Below are positions 34,101 through 46,020 of a stretch of 64,000 nt of DNA, one piece after another. Both the position numbers and the translations under genes were made by a program. A model generated the notes under the pieces. It was not told where the DNA came from and did no database searches. It worked only from the letters and a program-made list of their open reading frames with translations. The stretch comes from Lineolata rhizophorae. Taxonomy: Eukaryota; Ascomycota; Dothideomycetes; Lineolatales; Lineolataceae. Positions within the stretch are counted from its first letter, which is position 1. Every line of letters begins with the position of its first letter. The stretch spans positions 607,132 to 671,131 of the forward strand of contig MU001684.1 of NCBI GenBank assembly GCA_010093515.1, written 5' to 3'.

Positions 34101-34947
34101 GGAGAAACTGAGACGGCGGACCAGGTTGCGGCGGCGGGCCCCTGCGCCATTGCAGGCCACCGCCCGACCGTTATAGGCAGGTACGATCGCTGTGTGGTCT
34201 GCCTTGCGCCGTTGGGAGGCAAGACGCACGATCGACAGGCGGCACCAAACGGACAAGGTAGCATGGGAGCAAAGTGACGGCGTCGCTGATCAAATTCAAA
34301 ATCATGTTGTTTCGTTTTCTTGTTCTCCGTTGACCCATCGTTTGAGGCGCGTCGTCCTGGCGGGACAGATGATGAATCTGCTCGCTCACAACGCTACCAC
34401 GCCAACAACAGAGAAACAGAGTACAGCAAGGCTGTCCAATCATCACGTAGATATTTGTTTGTTGCTCGTCGAGTTGGGGGACGCCAACCGGCCCTAATCT
34501 CGTGTTGAGTAGGCGGTGCGCAAATTGCTATTCGCAAACCTAGGAAACTCAGAGTATGTAGTACATGTGAGGGATAATCGCTATCCCTAGGAGAAAAACG
34601 CCGAGAAGAGTAAGCCAGAAAAAGAAAAAGAAGTAGAACCTTTCATGACCCCAATCGTCCTCAAGACGCCCGTCGCTATGCTTTCGGAGTACCTAGTCCA
34701 CAAGGAGAGAAGCCTATACAAGAAAATCGAACATAGTGTGATCGTCCTTTTCCGAATGACATACCGTTAAGGAGAATCGTGAATTCATAGGAGATTATTA
34801 CAAGTCTCTACCTAACTACGGACCGACCGTGGATGAATGAAAAGCGCACGGTCGCCAATGAATGGAATCAGAATAGAGCCTGGTAGCGGGGTATCGTTGA
34901 AGTGAAACCCCTCAAGTTTTCTCTCTGCTTCTCTCACCCCTTCACCT
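31164..34947. other. Gene-poor region with AT-rich core
   Basis: No gene recognised over 3.8 kb. About 31.45-32.0 kb is strongly AT-rich and stop-rich. 32.0-33.4 kb has mixed composition and short, unrecognised open frames. 33.4-34.3 kb is GC-richer and 34.5-34.9 kb is the 3' flank of the Myb gene. The AT-rich core could be an old RIP-mutated repeat, but no transposase or reverse-transcriptase motif is readable. Confidence 0.45.
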
Positions 34948-36054
34948 CTAGCGGCTTGGCCGGTTGGGAGAGTCAAGTATGGCTGACACATCCATGCGCG
35001 GCGATTGTGCCTTGCGCGCCGGCGAAGGGAGTTGCATGTGCCTCTCTCTCGGGCTGCTACCATGTAGAATAGACTTGTCTACGGGCATCGTGGACCGAAC
35101 CTCCGGAACCATGCCAGGCTCGGCCAGAGTTTGGAAGGCTGGGAGCGGACGTTGGCTGACAGGGCGTCCAAACTCCACCATCCTAGACGGGCTTGGAAGG
35201 GTAGACGACTGCTGGTTGTAGTTTGGGTCCCTAAAGGAGATGGGGGGCGGGAGGGAGCGACCGCCGAACGGAGCCTTCGGCTCGTCCCTGTTGGTGCCCA
35301 AACTCGACAGGGGAGGAAGGCTAACGGAGCCTTCGTCCGGGAACGTCGACGAGCCGGCCGAACCCAAAGACATGAGGGCGACGCTCGAACGTCGGCGCTC
35401 GTCCCTGGTCCCAACAAGAGGCGGGAGAGAGACCGGCGAGCCAGCGGCGTGAGGGGAGCGGTCGGAACCTTGGTCGGACACCAGAGACGGCGCGCCTTCA
35501 ACAGAGTGGGTTGAGTACGCGGACGGTGACGGAAGCGGCGTGTCATACGGATGTGGACGCTGGAAAACTGCTTGCGGGCCGTGCGGGAACTGAGGATGGT
35601 ACGATTGTGGAGGGTATGTGGCCGAGACCGGATGCGGATACTGGTAGTGCCCTTGGAAGCTGTGATTGTCCGGAACACGGATTTGAGGAGGAAGCGCCGA
35701 CTGTTGACTCGACTCCGTGGCACGATGTGTGCGCTTCCTCCTGTTTTGCCCGCCGTTCCACCAGTTTTTTACGGCATTGTCGCTACGACCGTGGAGCTGC
35801 CGAGCGATTTCTGCCCACCTCTTGCCCATTTCTTGGACGAGGCGCTCGATTTTGGCGCCCTCTTCGGGGGTGATAGGGTCGTGGTTGAGCGTGGGCTTGA
35901 GATTCTGGTGATAGCGCTCGCGGCATTGCTTGGGAGATCGCGAGCCTAGTATCTGCGAAACACGCACCCAGTTCTGCGCACCCTGGTGCCGCACTATGGT
36001 CATGAGGTAGTTGTCCTCACTTTGCGACCACGGGCCTCGGCGGTGATTCGGCAT
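34948..36054 (-). CDS. Two-repeat Myb transcription factor, FlbD/RCA-1 type
   Basis: Nuclear regulator; FlbD (Aspergillus) and RCA-1 (Neurospora) act in conidiation. A single exon of 368 residues. The first Myb repeat covers about residues 5-52 (W9, W29, then a Tyr at the third aromatic position, with SPKQCRERYHQNLKP as recognition helix). The second covers about 58-105 (ITPEEGAKIERLV, W80, SDNAVKNWWNG, then a basic NRRKR). The rest is Pro/Ser/Gln-rich and probably disordered or activating, ending in MDVSAILDSP. An upstream in-frame ATG at 36097-36099 would add 15 residues. The ATG at 36052-36054 is chosen because family members start a few residues before HRRGPW and its context (AAGATGCC) is good. 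About 10 kb of gene-poor DNA lies upstream. Confidence 0.88.
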   Translation of the reverse strand: MPNHRRGPWSQSEDNYLMTIVRHQGAQNWVRVSQILGSRSPKQCRERYHQNLKPTLNHDPITPEEGAKIERLVQEMGKRWAEIARQLHGRSDNAVKNWWNGGQNRRKRTHRATESSQQSALPPQIRVPDNHSFQGHYQYPHPVSATYPPQSYHPQFPHGPQAVFQRPHPYDTPLPSPSAYSTHSVEGAPSLVSDQGSDRSPHAAGSPVSLPPLVGTRDERRRSSVALMSLGSAGSSTFPDEGSVSLPPLSSLGTNRDEPKAPFGGRSLPPPISFRDPNYNQQSSTLPSPSRMVEFGRPVSQRPLPAFQTLAEPGMVPEVRSTMPVDKSILHGSSPRERHMQLPSPARKAQSPRMDVSAILDSPNRPSR

Positions 36055-37382
36055 CTTGACTAAGTAGAGCAATGGAGCTTCTGATGCGACGCTTGGCATG
36101 AGCGAGCGACCTAAGTCACCCCATACAAATCCGCAAACCGGGGAGCTAAGTTCGTCGAGAGCGCTTGTGAATGGCAGCGACGTCCTCTATCTCTGGCTCC
36201 AGCTGTCAAGGCGACGGAACAGACGGCGGTGGGAATGTTTTTCGAATGCCTCGCCGGTGGGTGTCCTGAATTCCGGCGAGTAGACAAGGTGGAGAGCGTG
36301 TCGGAATCGGCGGTTGTTTCGATGCTTTTATGTTCGCAAACGGGTAGGGAGAGATTGGCAAATCGAATGATGCGTTGGAGATTTGTTCTGTTTATGCCTG
36401 ATCAATGAATGAATCGCGAGGCCATGACTCGGGAAGACCCGTCTACGAGACCGCGGTCGAGGGGCGCGCGGAGTAGATGGTGGGCGGGCAATGGCGACTT
36501 CTTCGAAGTGACCGGGCAGACACAACAATGCATGTCGGGGGGGAGGGTGTGAAGGAGAGGGCGAATGCTTCGCGAGCTCGAGTTGAAGAAGTGAGATCCT
36601 ACCTTGGCAAGAGTGAGACTAAATAGGGCAGGTGGTGGGCGTGAGAGTGGGTTGCCGGCTCCGGTCGAGTGATGGTGTGGACGAGTGAGAACAGGACAGG
36701 ACCACGGATGGGGAGCGGGATCCTAATATGGGGCTGGGTGCGGGCGGCTTGGGCCCTTGGAAGGGAAAGGCGAGCTAAAGGGAGTTTAGATCTGGACGCG
36801 GAGGTGCAGGACGGGAGGATCTGAGGGCTTATAACGCGGCTAATGGGAGCTTGGGCGCGATAGAGTGTGTCTCTGGCACCCAGGGCAGCGGGCGGCTGGG
36901 CTCCTTTAGGCGTGCGGGAGCGCGCCAGGGCGAGCGAGCGGTTCGGGGGTAGCCCTGGCCTGAAGCAGATAGGGAAGGGGCGGCAGCGCCGGGCTCCCCA
37001 CGGCCAGCCCAGGACGCTCGTTTCGGCCAGATGTGGGCCGCCCGGTGCGAGCTTCCAGATCGTCGGGACGCGCATCGACGACATGGGTGCAACGCGCGGG
37101 ATGCGCCCGCCAAGCCCCGCGCCGCCGTGTCTGCCACCGCCCAGCGCGCCTCCGTTTCTTCCGCAAGCCCGGCGTCCGTTCCTTGCTGGGCTGCTATCGC
37201 CGCCCGCCGCTCGCCGCGCCCGAGCAGCGAAAGGGGGGGCGCCGTCCGCCGCCGCCGCCCGCCCAGCCTCAGCCCCGAGGAGCTCGCCGACCTCAATAGC
37301 AACCCTGCTCCCGTGTGCCCTCTGCCTCCTCCGCGCACCACGCCCTAGCCCCCGGTCCCGGGCGTGTCGCGGACCGCTGCTT

Positions 37383-37425
37383 GTGGTGGTGGTGGTGGTG
37401 GTGGTGGTGGTGCTGCTGCTGCTGT
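37383..37425. repeat. (GGT)n / (GCT)n trinucleotide microsatellite
   Basis: A run of GTG/GGT units passes directly into CTG units. It lies in gene-free DNA, so it probably does not encode a residue tract. Confidence 0.85.
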
Positions 37426-38823
37426 TGATGTTGTCGCCGCCGCTGCCCGCCGCTGGCACCGGGCGCCCCGGCGGGCGTTTCGCGTCGTCGGCATGCCGTG
37501 GTCTGCCAACTACCACGGACCGGACCTTTTCTGTCTGGTCACCTTGTTTTGGCGCTGGCATATCCGTGGGCGAATTGTTACGGGTGACGTCCGAAGCCGC
37601 GGCTGGGTCCGGTCCCAGTTTAGAACTCCGGCAGCTAGGACGAATGTGCCGCCGCGATGAAGCGGCGCTGAAAGGATAAAAATATTGGGGACCTGGGCCG
37701 AGCCAGCTCCTGGCTGGCATCGAAGCAAGCGAGCGGGCGAGCAGGCAGGCAAGCAGGCAAGTCAAGCAGTCCAGCAGCTGCCCGCCCTCCACCCGCTCGC
37801 TTTGGCCTGTCTCTCGAGTCCTCGCAGGCTCCGCACGCGCACATCCGCTTCTGGGGTCGCGCGCATCAATCACCGAGGGCAGGCCAGCCCGCCCCCCTCC
37901 TCTGCCACCCCCCCACCCCCTCGCCCTCGCTCGCCCTCTCCCGGCGAACCCCCCACTCGACGCACTATTAACGGCACTCTTGCACGTCACGTTCAGCCAG
38001 CCAGCGGCCAGACGTCCGTCTGCTTCCAGGGTGCCTGGGAACACACAGCAATAAACAGCCCGGCCGCGTTACGGCCGCTGCTGTCGGGGGCCCTGCACCC
38101 GCGCCTCACCTCCCCCGCACGCTCGCGAGCTGTGCTTGTCCGTCCTGTCGCATGCCGTGGTTCCCTCACCTCAGCCGGGAAGCGAGCGCCCTCGAGTGAT
38201 AATTTTATCTGCGCGATATTGGCCTGCATGCACCTCCCGCCGCCGAACCCTGGCACTGGGTTTCTCGTCCTCCGCGCGCGACGTCCGCGTTTCATGGCCC
38301 CGGGTCGCCGCGCAGCCCACGCCGCCGGCTATTCTGTGCGAGGGCACGAGAAGCCATGCCCGCCCGCTGGGCTGCCCGTCCCTTTCATCACCGGCCTCAT
38401 TTATTGCAACACGAACCGGCCCTGGGATAGATTGAAAACGACGGCTGCCGCCTCCGCTGGGCGGAAGCTCGCTGTGCTATTATTATTTCTGTTCCTTTTT
38501 CCTTCCTCTTGCGCGACAGCCGTCCGCCCAACAAGAGCCGTGCTGCTCGCACATGGGGTCGGCCACCTGGCGACAGATCTGGGGTCAGCGACGTTGGAGA
38601 AAACCCTGGACCGGTACGAGTCAGGCCGGAGTGATCAAACGGTTTCCGGGCGATCATTCGCTTCGCTGGGGCGCACGCCAGCGCCCGGTGCGGAAATGGA
38701 TCGCTGCCGCAGCCACGACCCTCCATATTGGCGGCCCGTCCTCGTCTCAACGACATCGTACCTTGGCATTATTTCCGAAGCCGTAAAGTAAACATGGCCA
38801 GGTGGGCGCCCGGTAGGAAGGGG

Positions 38824-38849
38824 CTCACCAGCTCACCAGCTCACCAGTT
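38824..38849. repeat. Short tandem repeat of CTCACCAG-type units
   Basis: Three to four near-identical 8-nt units in gene-free DNA, the last with one change. Confidence 0.7.
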
Positions 38850-41800
38850 CACCGGCAGCCTCCTGCCTCGAGGTGCTCTGGATGGCGATCTCGCCGCTCC
38901 CCGTCGCTCCACGACCTTGCTGCCAACCGCGTGCAGGCGCCTGGCCGCTGTCGGTACGGGCTCCCGCTGGTCGGATTGCGTGCCGTCATGCTGGCCGTGC
39001 CGTATGGGCGCTGCGGGCAAGCCGCCGTTTGACGCACCGCAACGAAAAGGGCTCCAGGGAGAGGGCCGGATCGGCCTGTGTGGCTTGAAGCCCCGTCAAG
39101 GTCTAGCGATGCCAACGGCCAATGAGGCAGGCCCTCGGAAACACAAATCGCTCTTTGCGGACCAGCACTCGGTCTCGACGCGGCAATGTCTCAGGAGGCA
39201 TGCAGAAGCAGTTTAGTGTTCCCTGTCTAGAGTTGGAGTGTTGCCCTCTTCGGCGGCGGTCATGGCCCGGCGCGTGGAGGTGCTGGGTACGCTCGACAGA
39301 CGTTGCGCGACTACAGCGACCGAACTGCGCGAATGTACACCGAGAAGTACCGACTACATCCTAACCGGGATCGGTAGGCCAAGCGGATAAAGCGACCTTG
39401 CAGCCTGCGACTGCAGCCGATTACCCAGCCGCTTACCGACCAAGGAGCAAGATTTTTGCAATGCCGATTGGCCTTGTTCGAGCGTGGTGCGTGTGGCAGA
39501 TGTGTGGCGCAACCCAGGCTGCCGAGCACACTTATTGTTCCGACAAGTGACAGCGAGAAATAAAATGACGGGAATAGTCTATTTTGGAGGGGAGTGGTGA
39601 GGTCAGAGACCTAAGAGGGTGAGGGTCCGCGGGAGGTGCCTCTGTACCGATGAACACAAGATACCAAGGTGTACCCATGGACCGCTGTCGCGGAAGAGAT
39701 GATACCGGTCCGATGGACGGGTGGCGCAAATCCTCCATTGGCCGGTTGCAGGCCTCGTCGACGCCGCAGCGTGGCAGCCAACACTTACTCAAATGTGATC
39801 GCCTTGCGGAAGCGCTGCCGAGTTGCCCCATCCCCCGGTCGTCCCCTTGCCTACTACTGGGCGCGTGCATACCAACACCCACCGCCATGTCCAGCATATC
39901 TCTATCTAGATACGTAAGGCACAGGCCCGTCGTCGTTGACATCGCGGCGGATAAAGTTCACCCAGACGCCCATCCGTGACCGTTAACATTTTCAGACTCT
40001 TTCGCACCACAGTATAGCCAGCCGACAAGACGCAGCCACCCATTAAGAGAGCTCCGAAAATTTTCGGACGTTTCCCCAGCTCCAATTGCCAACCGCGGCC
40101 CGCACCCCCACGGCGGCGGAATGAAGGCGCGCGCCAGCAACGGCGCACCTTAAGTAAGGTTGGTGCAGGTCGATGCTGTCACACCCCTGGAAGCGATAGG
40201 CGGTGGCGCTCGCCCCCTCCCCCCGTTCGAACAGGACAGGGGAAGGGTCCGAAGGAGAGGGCGTTGGCGGCGAGGAGTTGGGCCGCGGGGCCTCAACACT
40301 CCAAGGTGGTGTACAAAAAGCACGGGGTCCCCGACGAGGCCTTCCAAGGCTCGGATCGCAGGCGTGGGCGCTGTGCCATTGTGGCTGACGTCTGGGGTTG
40401 GGGTGCCCGCCGGCCGCCAGGACAGTGGCTGGCCATGCGGGCCCCATGGTCGACATCAGACGCGCGCTCGCCATAAATTGCCCGAAACGGCAGGGCGGTG
40501 CCCGGCCAGTTGGGAGCCGTTGCACTAGTAGCTAGGAACGGCCCACAGGCGGCTAACGCTGTTGCGCCATCCCCCCCGAGTCAGGCCGCCCGGCCAGCAG
40601 GGAACCCCAGCGCCGCCAAGGCCCGATCGATACAATATTTGTACAAGAAATTGCGCCCACCGCTCCACATTGATTGATCCCGCTGGCCGCCGTACCGCTT
40701 CCCAAGCCCTCCTACCTATTCCAGCTATTCTCAGCTCTGCCAACGGCCGCCACATCCACGTGTTCGACCGCCCCGGCAACTCGGAAGACAAAGCAGATTT
40801 CACCCGTCCGCTAGCGGCACTTCGTCTGCTTCGCCAATCCGCACTTTATTCCCTCCCTCGCTTACCCGTTTGCGGATGAGCCCGGACGTTCCGTTGTTGT
40901 AGTCGTATATACACGTATTTCAGGCTTTCCAAACCCTCCTTTTTTTTTCCTCTCCTTCCCGTTTGCTTTCTTGATGGTACTGGCCTCACTTTCACACCGC
41001 GCTGCTGCGAGCGGCCAGTGGCTCTGATCCTTCGTCAGCCTGGCTTCGTACGTGCCAGCCGGGTCCACCCCACCTGTCTAGGCTCGTCGTTCCGACAAAC
41101 ATGCACACCCCATGCCAAGTGCTCCAAGTAAGGACCGCGCCGCCGGCCGGTCATAGAATGAATCGGGCTCGCAGCGCCCTCGACAGCTGGGTTTCATGGG
41201 GCCTCGTGATTCCATCCTACCACCACGTACCGCCGGAGAGGGTCTCTCGGCGCCGCGGCACCGCCAATGGCTGCTTGCAGCAGCCTCTCGTCCACCCTCG
41301 TCTCGCCAAGAGCCTTGGATCATGGCGTCGGTGTCGCTCCGCAGCCTGACAAGGTTTTACTTGGAGAAAACGGCCGAGAATGCCGTGTGCGAGGTCGCAG
41401 CGTGCCGGTCGCATTTGAGTGGCCGTCCGGTCAAACACAGGCGGATCCCGGACCTTGGTACTGACCGGCAACGCAATTACAAACGACAGCTTGTCAGACG
41501 GCGGCAAGGTAACTGCCGTGCACTCCGTCCAAGGCCAGGATGCAGCGGCTGGCACGGCGGGGCGCTGGCTGGCTCGCAGAAGTTGGTTGGCTGTCGCGCA
41601 CGGGAGGACGCAGATGCAACTGTAGGGGAGGCACCAAAAGGCTCTTCTCCCGCATCCATGCGCTTTCCCGCTGCTTGGGAATAACGGCCGACCCGACGAT
41701 TTCAGTGTGGCTCGCGGCGCGGCCGCATGAGCGTCCGTGCGCACCGCCAGAATCGCTGCCGCAAATGTCACTTGTTTGCTCATTGAAACTACCTTGCTAC

Positions 41801-44800
41801 CGTCGCACGGGCTAAAAGTCTTCCACACCCACTTTCCCAACGTCGAGCAAATATTTGTAGATGCATCTCCGGCGACTTCAGGAGAATTCATGGTCGGGAG
41901 AAAGGCTGGCCGACCCACGCAAGAAGTCATTGAGCTCAGAGCCTTGCGCGGGTCATCCATCCCTGGTACATTCCGCGGTTGCAGCGTTCGCTTGGTGGTT
42001 ACGCTAGGTTCCCCGCACTAGACATTCTACCGGTTGGTGCCTCGACACCGGCGCTGTTGTTTTGCGAGGCGGCGGAAGGATGCAACGGGCCGGCGAGCGG
42101 ACCGAATGCTGGGACTACGCCTCTAGCAACCTTTCTTTTCTTTGCCACTGTGACTCGCGCCGGGAGACACAAAATCTGAAGCACATAGGGCAACCGTCCC
42201 GACAAATGACTGAGATCACAGCAGGGGCGGCAGCATCCGCGATTTGGAGCGGACATTTCCGCGCGGTGGGCATACCATGGTGCTGGCACGCGACTCGTGC
42301 AGGAGCCCTGTCCAGGCAATAGTTTCATCACCGGTCTGGCAGGGTCGATCCTTGCAGGCTGACGGGGACCCTTCCCAGCACACGCAAGCCCTAACTTCTC
42401 GTCCGGAATCCGCCTACCAGCAGCGCGGGTTAGCTCGGAGCACACATCTACACATCTTGGCTGTGGCCGACGTGACAAGCAAGAGGAAGAAAAAAAAATA
42501 TATATATACGGAAAAATGAAAGAAAGAACCAAAGAAGAAGAGGGCTGTCAAGCCGTACAATGGTACATTTTGGATGATGCGCACATTCCTGCGCGTACCG
42601 ACAGAAGGGAAGCGAGGACGGTGTGGCCGGGCGTCCTCGAGGACTCTAATCTTGTGCAACCCGACCGTGGTGTTCGTAACACCTACGCTGCCAGGTAGCG
42701 ACGAGCCAGCTGAGGGATCTAGAGCACCGACAAGAAAATGCCAACCCTGCCGTGCCGTCCGCCCATGGTTGATGGAACGCGTCAAACGCCTTCCCAGTGG
42801 ACAATGGACAAAAGAGTAAAAAGAAAATAACTCCAACACAATTTGAAATGATCGCGCGGGGTATAGGCAAGGCTGGATGTGACTTTTACGAGGGGTCAAA
42901 ATGATATGCGAGTCAGGCTTTCGGACAATTGAATCATCGTCATTATATTTCTTTACCCTAGGCGGACTGACAAAGGCAAAAGAAAAGGTGGCGGCCACGA
43001 GATTTGACCAGGGCCCAAAGGTTTCGGAGCGGGTTTGTGTGTGTGCCAGAGGGCGACGCAGCGAAACCCAGATCGCTCGGGCCGAAGATTCGGGGCTGAT
43101 CCTAGCAGGAGAGCAGGGGAGGGCAACCGGGGTTGGCGAGCGATCTGGGGAGAATGAGATTGACGAGGAGTTGACCCGCATCCGCCGCTACGTCGGGGCC
43201 AATCAGACGGCCGTACCCACGCCCGTTCTCGGCGGGCGTGCCGTTCCATTGGGAAAATGCCGCAAGCCACCACCTTCGGCTTGGCCTGCCAATCACTTCC
43301 CTTCGTACGGGGTACGATTCCGGTACCTCGACCAGCCTCAAAGGATGCGCCGAGATTCGCGTACCCCGGAGGTACTCGTCGCGGCCGAAAGCCTCGTCTT
43401 ATTAGGCCTCACGGGCGGCCGCTACCGCTTCGTTTGATCTGCGTGGGTGGTCAATATTTTTTGCTTTCTCGGCGGCCAGGCCCGGCTGTGTGGCTGCGCG
43501 TCGTGGCCCTAAGGAGCGACTTTTCGTCGATGTTCAGGTCGATTTCGACGCACCCAAGAAGTTCGTCGCGATCGTGAATGACTCAAGGCGGCAGAGCGCG
43601 CGGGGTCCGGGCCCGGGCTTGCGACCTGAAACCAACCAAGTACGCCGCGTCGACGTTGCTCCCGCCGACCCAGCCGGCTCGATCGAGCTTGCCGGGAAGG
43701 AGAGATCTCAATTCCGTAACGTGGTTTCGACGACCAGGAAACCGTCCCGCGGCGCTAGACGCCTAGGTCATACAAACCTACCTATTTCCCTTTTGCTTTC
43801 TACGTAGACAACACCCCACGACCGTGCCGTCTTTGGCTGCACGTAATGTGCGAGAGGTCGGCGACCACCTTCCTTCTATTGGGCAGGCCATCAAACCGTC
43901 GCTCCGCGCGGTCATCCCTGCATGCGATTTACCGTTGGCTGGGCGCCGATCACACCGCCGCGGACGAATCGGGTAGCGCAGCTGGCGACTTAGCTTCTCG
44001 CCGTGCGTGCCAAGTTGGACGTTGATCGTTAAACCAGACCAGATCAAAAGCCAATATTTTGGGACGAGCGCCCTCGCCCGCCCAATAATAAACCGGCGGA
44101 ATCGGCTTAGTTCCAACGGGCATTCGCAACCCCTAAAGCTTGGTCACGAGAAACGGAGGGTTCCCTTGTTGTAGCTACCAAATGGTGCCGTCGCGCAACG
44201 AATTATTCATCTGGTGACTTGCTCTTCGAAATGGCTTACGTGGTTGATTGCAAAGGGGCGCCATCTGCGAATTGCCAGACGTCACGATGGCGCTGGGCGC
44301 ACCATCGCCAAGGGCAACGGGGGCCAGCGGGAACGGAAGCCCCTGCGGAGGACGGCAGGGCCGCGCGCATCCGTCCCGACCAAGCGGTCCAGATCTCATT
44401 CGGGGCGGACAGCCGTCTTGGGTGGCAGGCGCACTCGGGCGCGTTTCTCGCGCTATCACAACCCATCGCTGCTGCACCCCTCCGTCTGTAGGAGGGCCCT
44501 CTGGTGTTGGCGAAAGCGCCATTCCGGCCGCAATGGTCAAAAGCGCCAAGGAACGCAGGCCGTGGGCAGGGTGGTGGCACCCGTGGTACGCGCTTTCTTT
44601 TTGCTCCACTCGCGTATCTTGCATTCGTGCAACCGGCAACAGGCCTGTCCACGGCCGCCGCTCCTCCCCGCCAGCTTGGTGTGCATCACCGCCGCATGGG
44701 AAGCGGTGGATCCGCGTCGGAAAGCGAGCGCCCATCGGATAGGCCACCTGGCTGAACAGGGAACAGGAGGGTACGTACCTCGCACTGCATCTCGGCCGAG

Positions 44801-46020
44801 CTTCCGAGGAGAGAAAAAGAGGGCTTTCGGCTGTACAAGTCGTTGAGAAGCCACAAAATGTCAAGAATACGAGTGGCTTGAGGCGAACGCAGAAAGCGTC
44901 CACCACCGCGAACCTGCGGCGGGATGAACGAGTGGAGACCAGAACAGGGCCCACGGAAGCCATTCGGGACCCCTTCAGGTCGAGCAGGAATCCAAAATCA
45001 GCCCTGGCAGGCCTATCAGGGCCGCCGGATCGCCCGAAGCCGCACGACACGCGCTCCTAGATCGGGATCTAACCATCGTCCTTCCATCGCCGGAGACCCT
45101 CCCGGGTTCAAAAGAGCGTCTGCCCAGCAAAGCTGGGGGGGGAGGAATTGGACCCACAACGCCCGCGCGGCAATCCTCATTGCTTCTGCGAACCCCGGAG
45201 GGGAGCACTCCGTACCTATCTCTCTCCCTTCCCTGCAGCGGCGTTGCAAATCGATCATTAGAACATACTCCATCGTATGGCCCGGCGGGTCAGACTACAC
45301 TAGACTCCTCTTGACATATCTTGCATCTCTACCGGGGAGCAACTGCTTCTTGTTTTGCGAGCCTATGTACCCGAGTACCATTACTCAAGTCACATCGCTC
45401 GCGTATTACCCCACCCTCCCCTCCCCCTTTCCTCCCCTCCCCAAGCCAAAGGAATGCCACTTGTCGCTGCATCTGACTGATGATCGTCTACGTGTGCAGG
45501 GCCACCAATTCTCTTGGTGTCTACGCAAGCAAAGTAGCGGTGATCGTCCCGTGCAATTCCGAAACCAGCGAATGATGCGACCGCATTCGAAAAGAAAGCA
45601 ACAAGTTTGCGACCCCGGAAACCGGGAAAAGACGAGCCTTTTTTTCTCCCCCTTTATTTGCAGGTTGCAAGTGGAGATCGTCTTTCTCGTCTTCTCTTTT
45701 TTTGGGTAGGCGTATGTGTGCGAAGCCAGCTGAACACCTCAAGCCAAAGGAATCCGCAAGGCAAAACTTGGATGGGTACCCTGGTACCCTGAGTAATGGA
45801 TGCCTTCGCAGATGGATGTTGGTACCCCCACTCCACTCCGCGGCTGGACTTCTGCCGCCAAGCATCACGGTACCGATGTACTAGGCTCTCAATCACACGG
45901 CGGCCAAAGAGAGTATCGAAGACGCATCTTTGGCTTTGGTAGGCGGGCCGAATAAGCTGACCTTTACCTGATCCTCGTTAATGTCTCTCCTCGGTACGGG
46001 CGTACGGCCCTTGTTGGGGC

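Larger units (their letters stand above)
36055..46020. other. About 10-kb gene-free region upstream of the Myb gene
   Basis: No supported gene. Long frames between 36.6 and 45 kb are Arg/Pro/Ala-rich shadows of GC-rich DNA. Simple repeats occur at 37383-37425 and 38824-38849. Composition is GC-rich and not RIP-like, so the region does not look like a decayed transposon. It may hold distal regulatory elements, a long 5' leader or non-coding transcripts for the Myb regulator. Confidence 0.5.

Noticed and set aside
36599-38044. 481-residue minus-strand frame upstream of the Myb gene
   Set aside because: Composition follows GC-rich simple sequence (it includes a poly-Thr stretch from the GGT repeat); no family resemblance.
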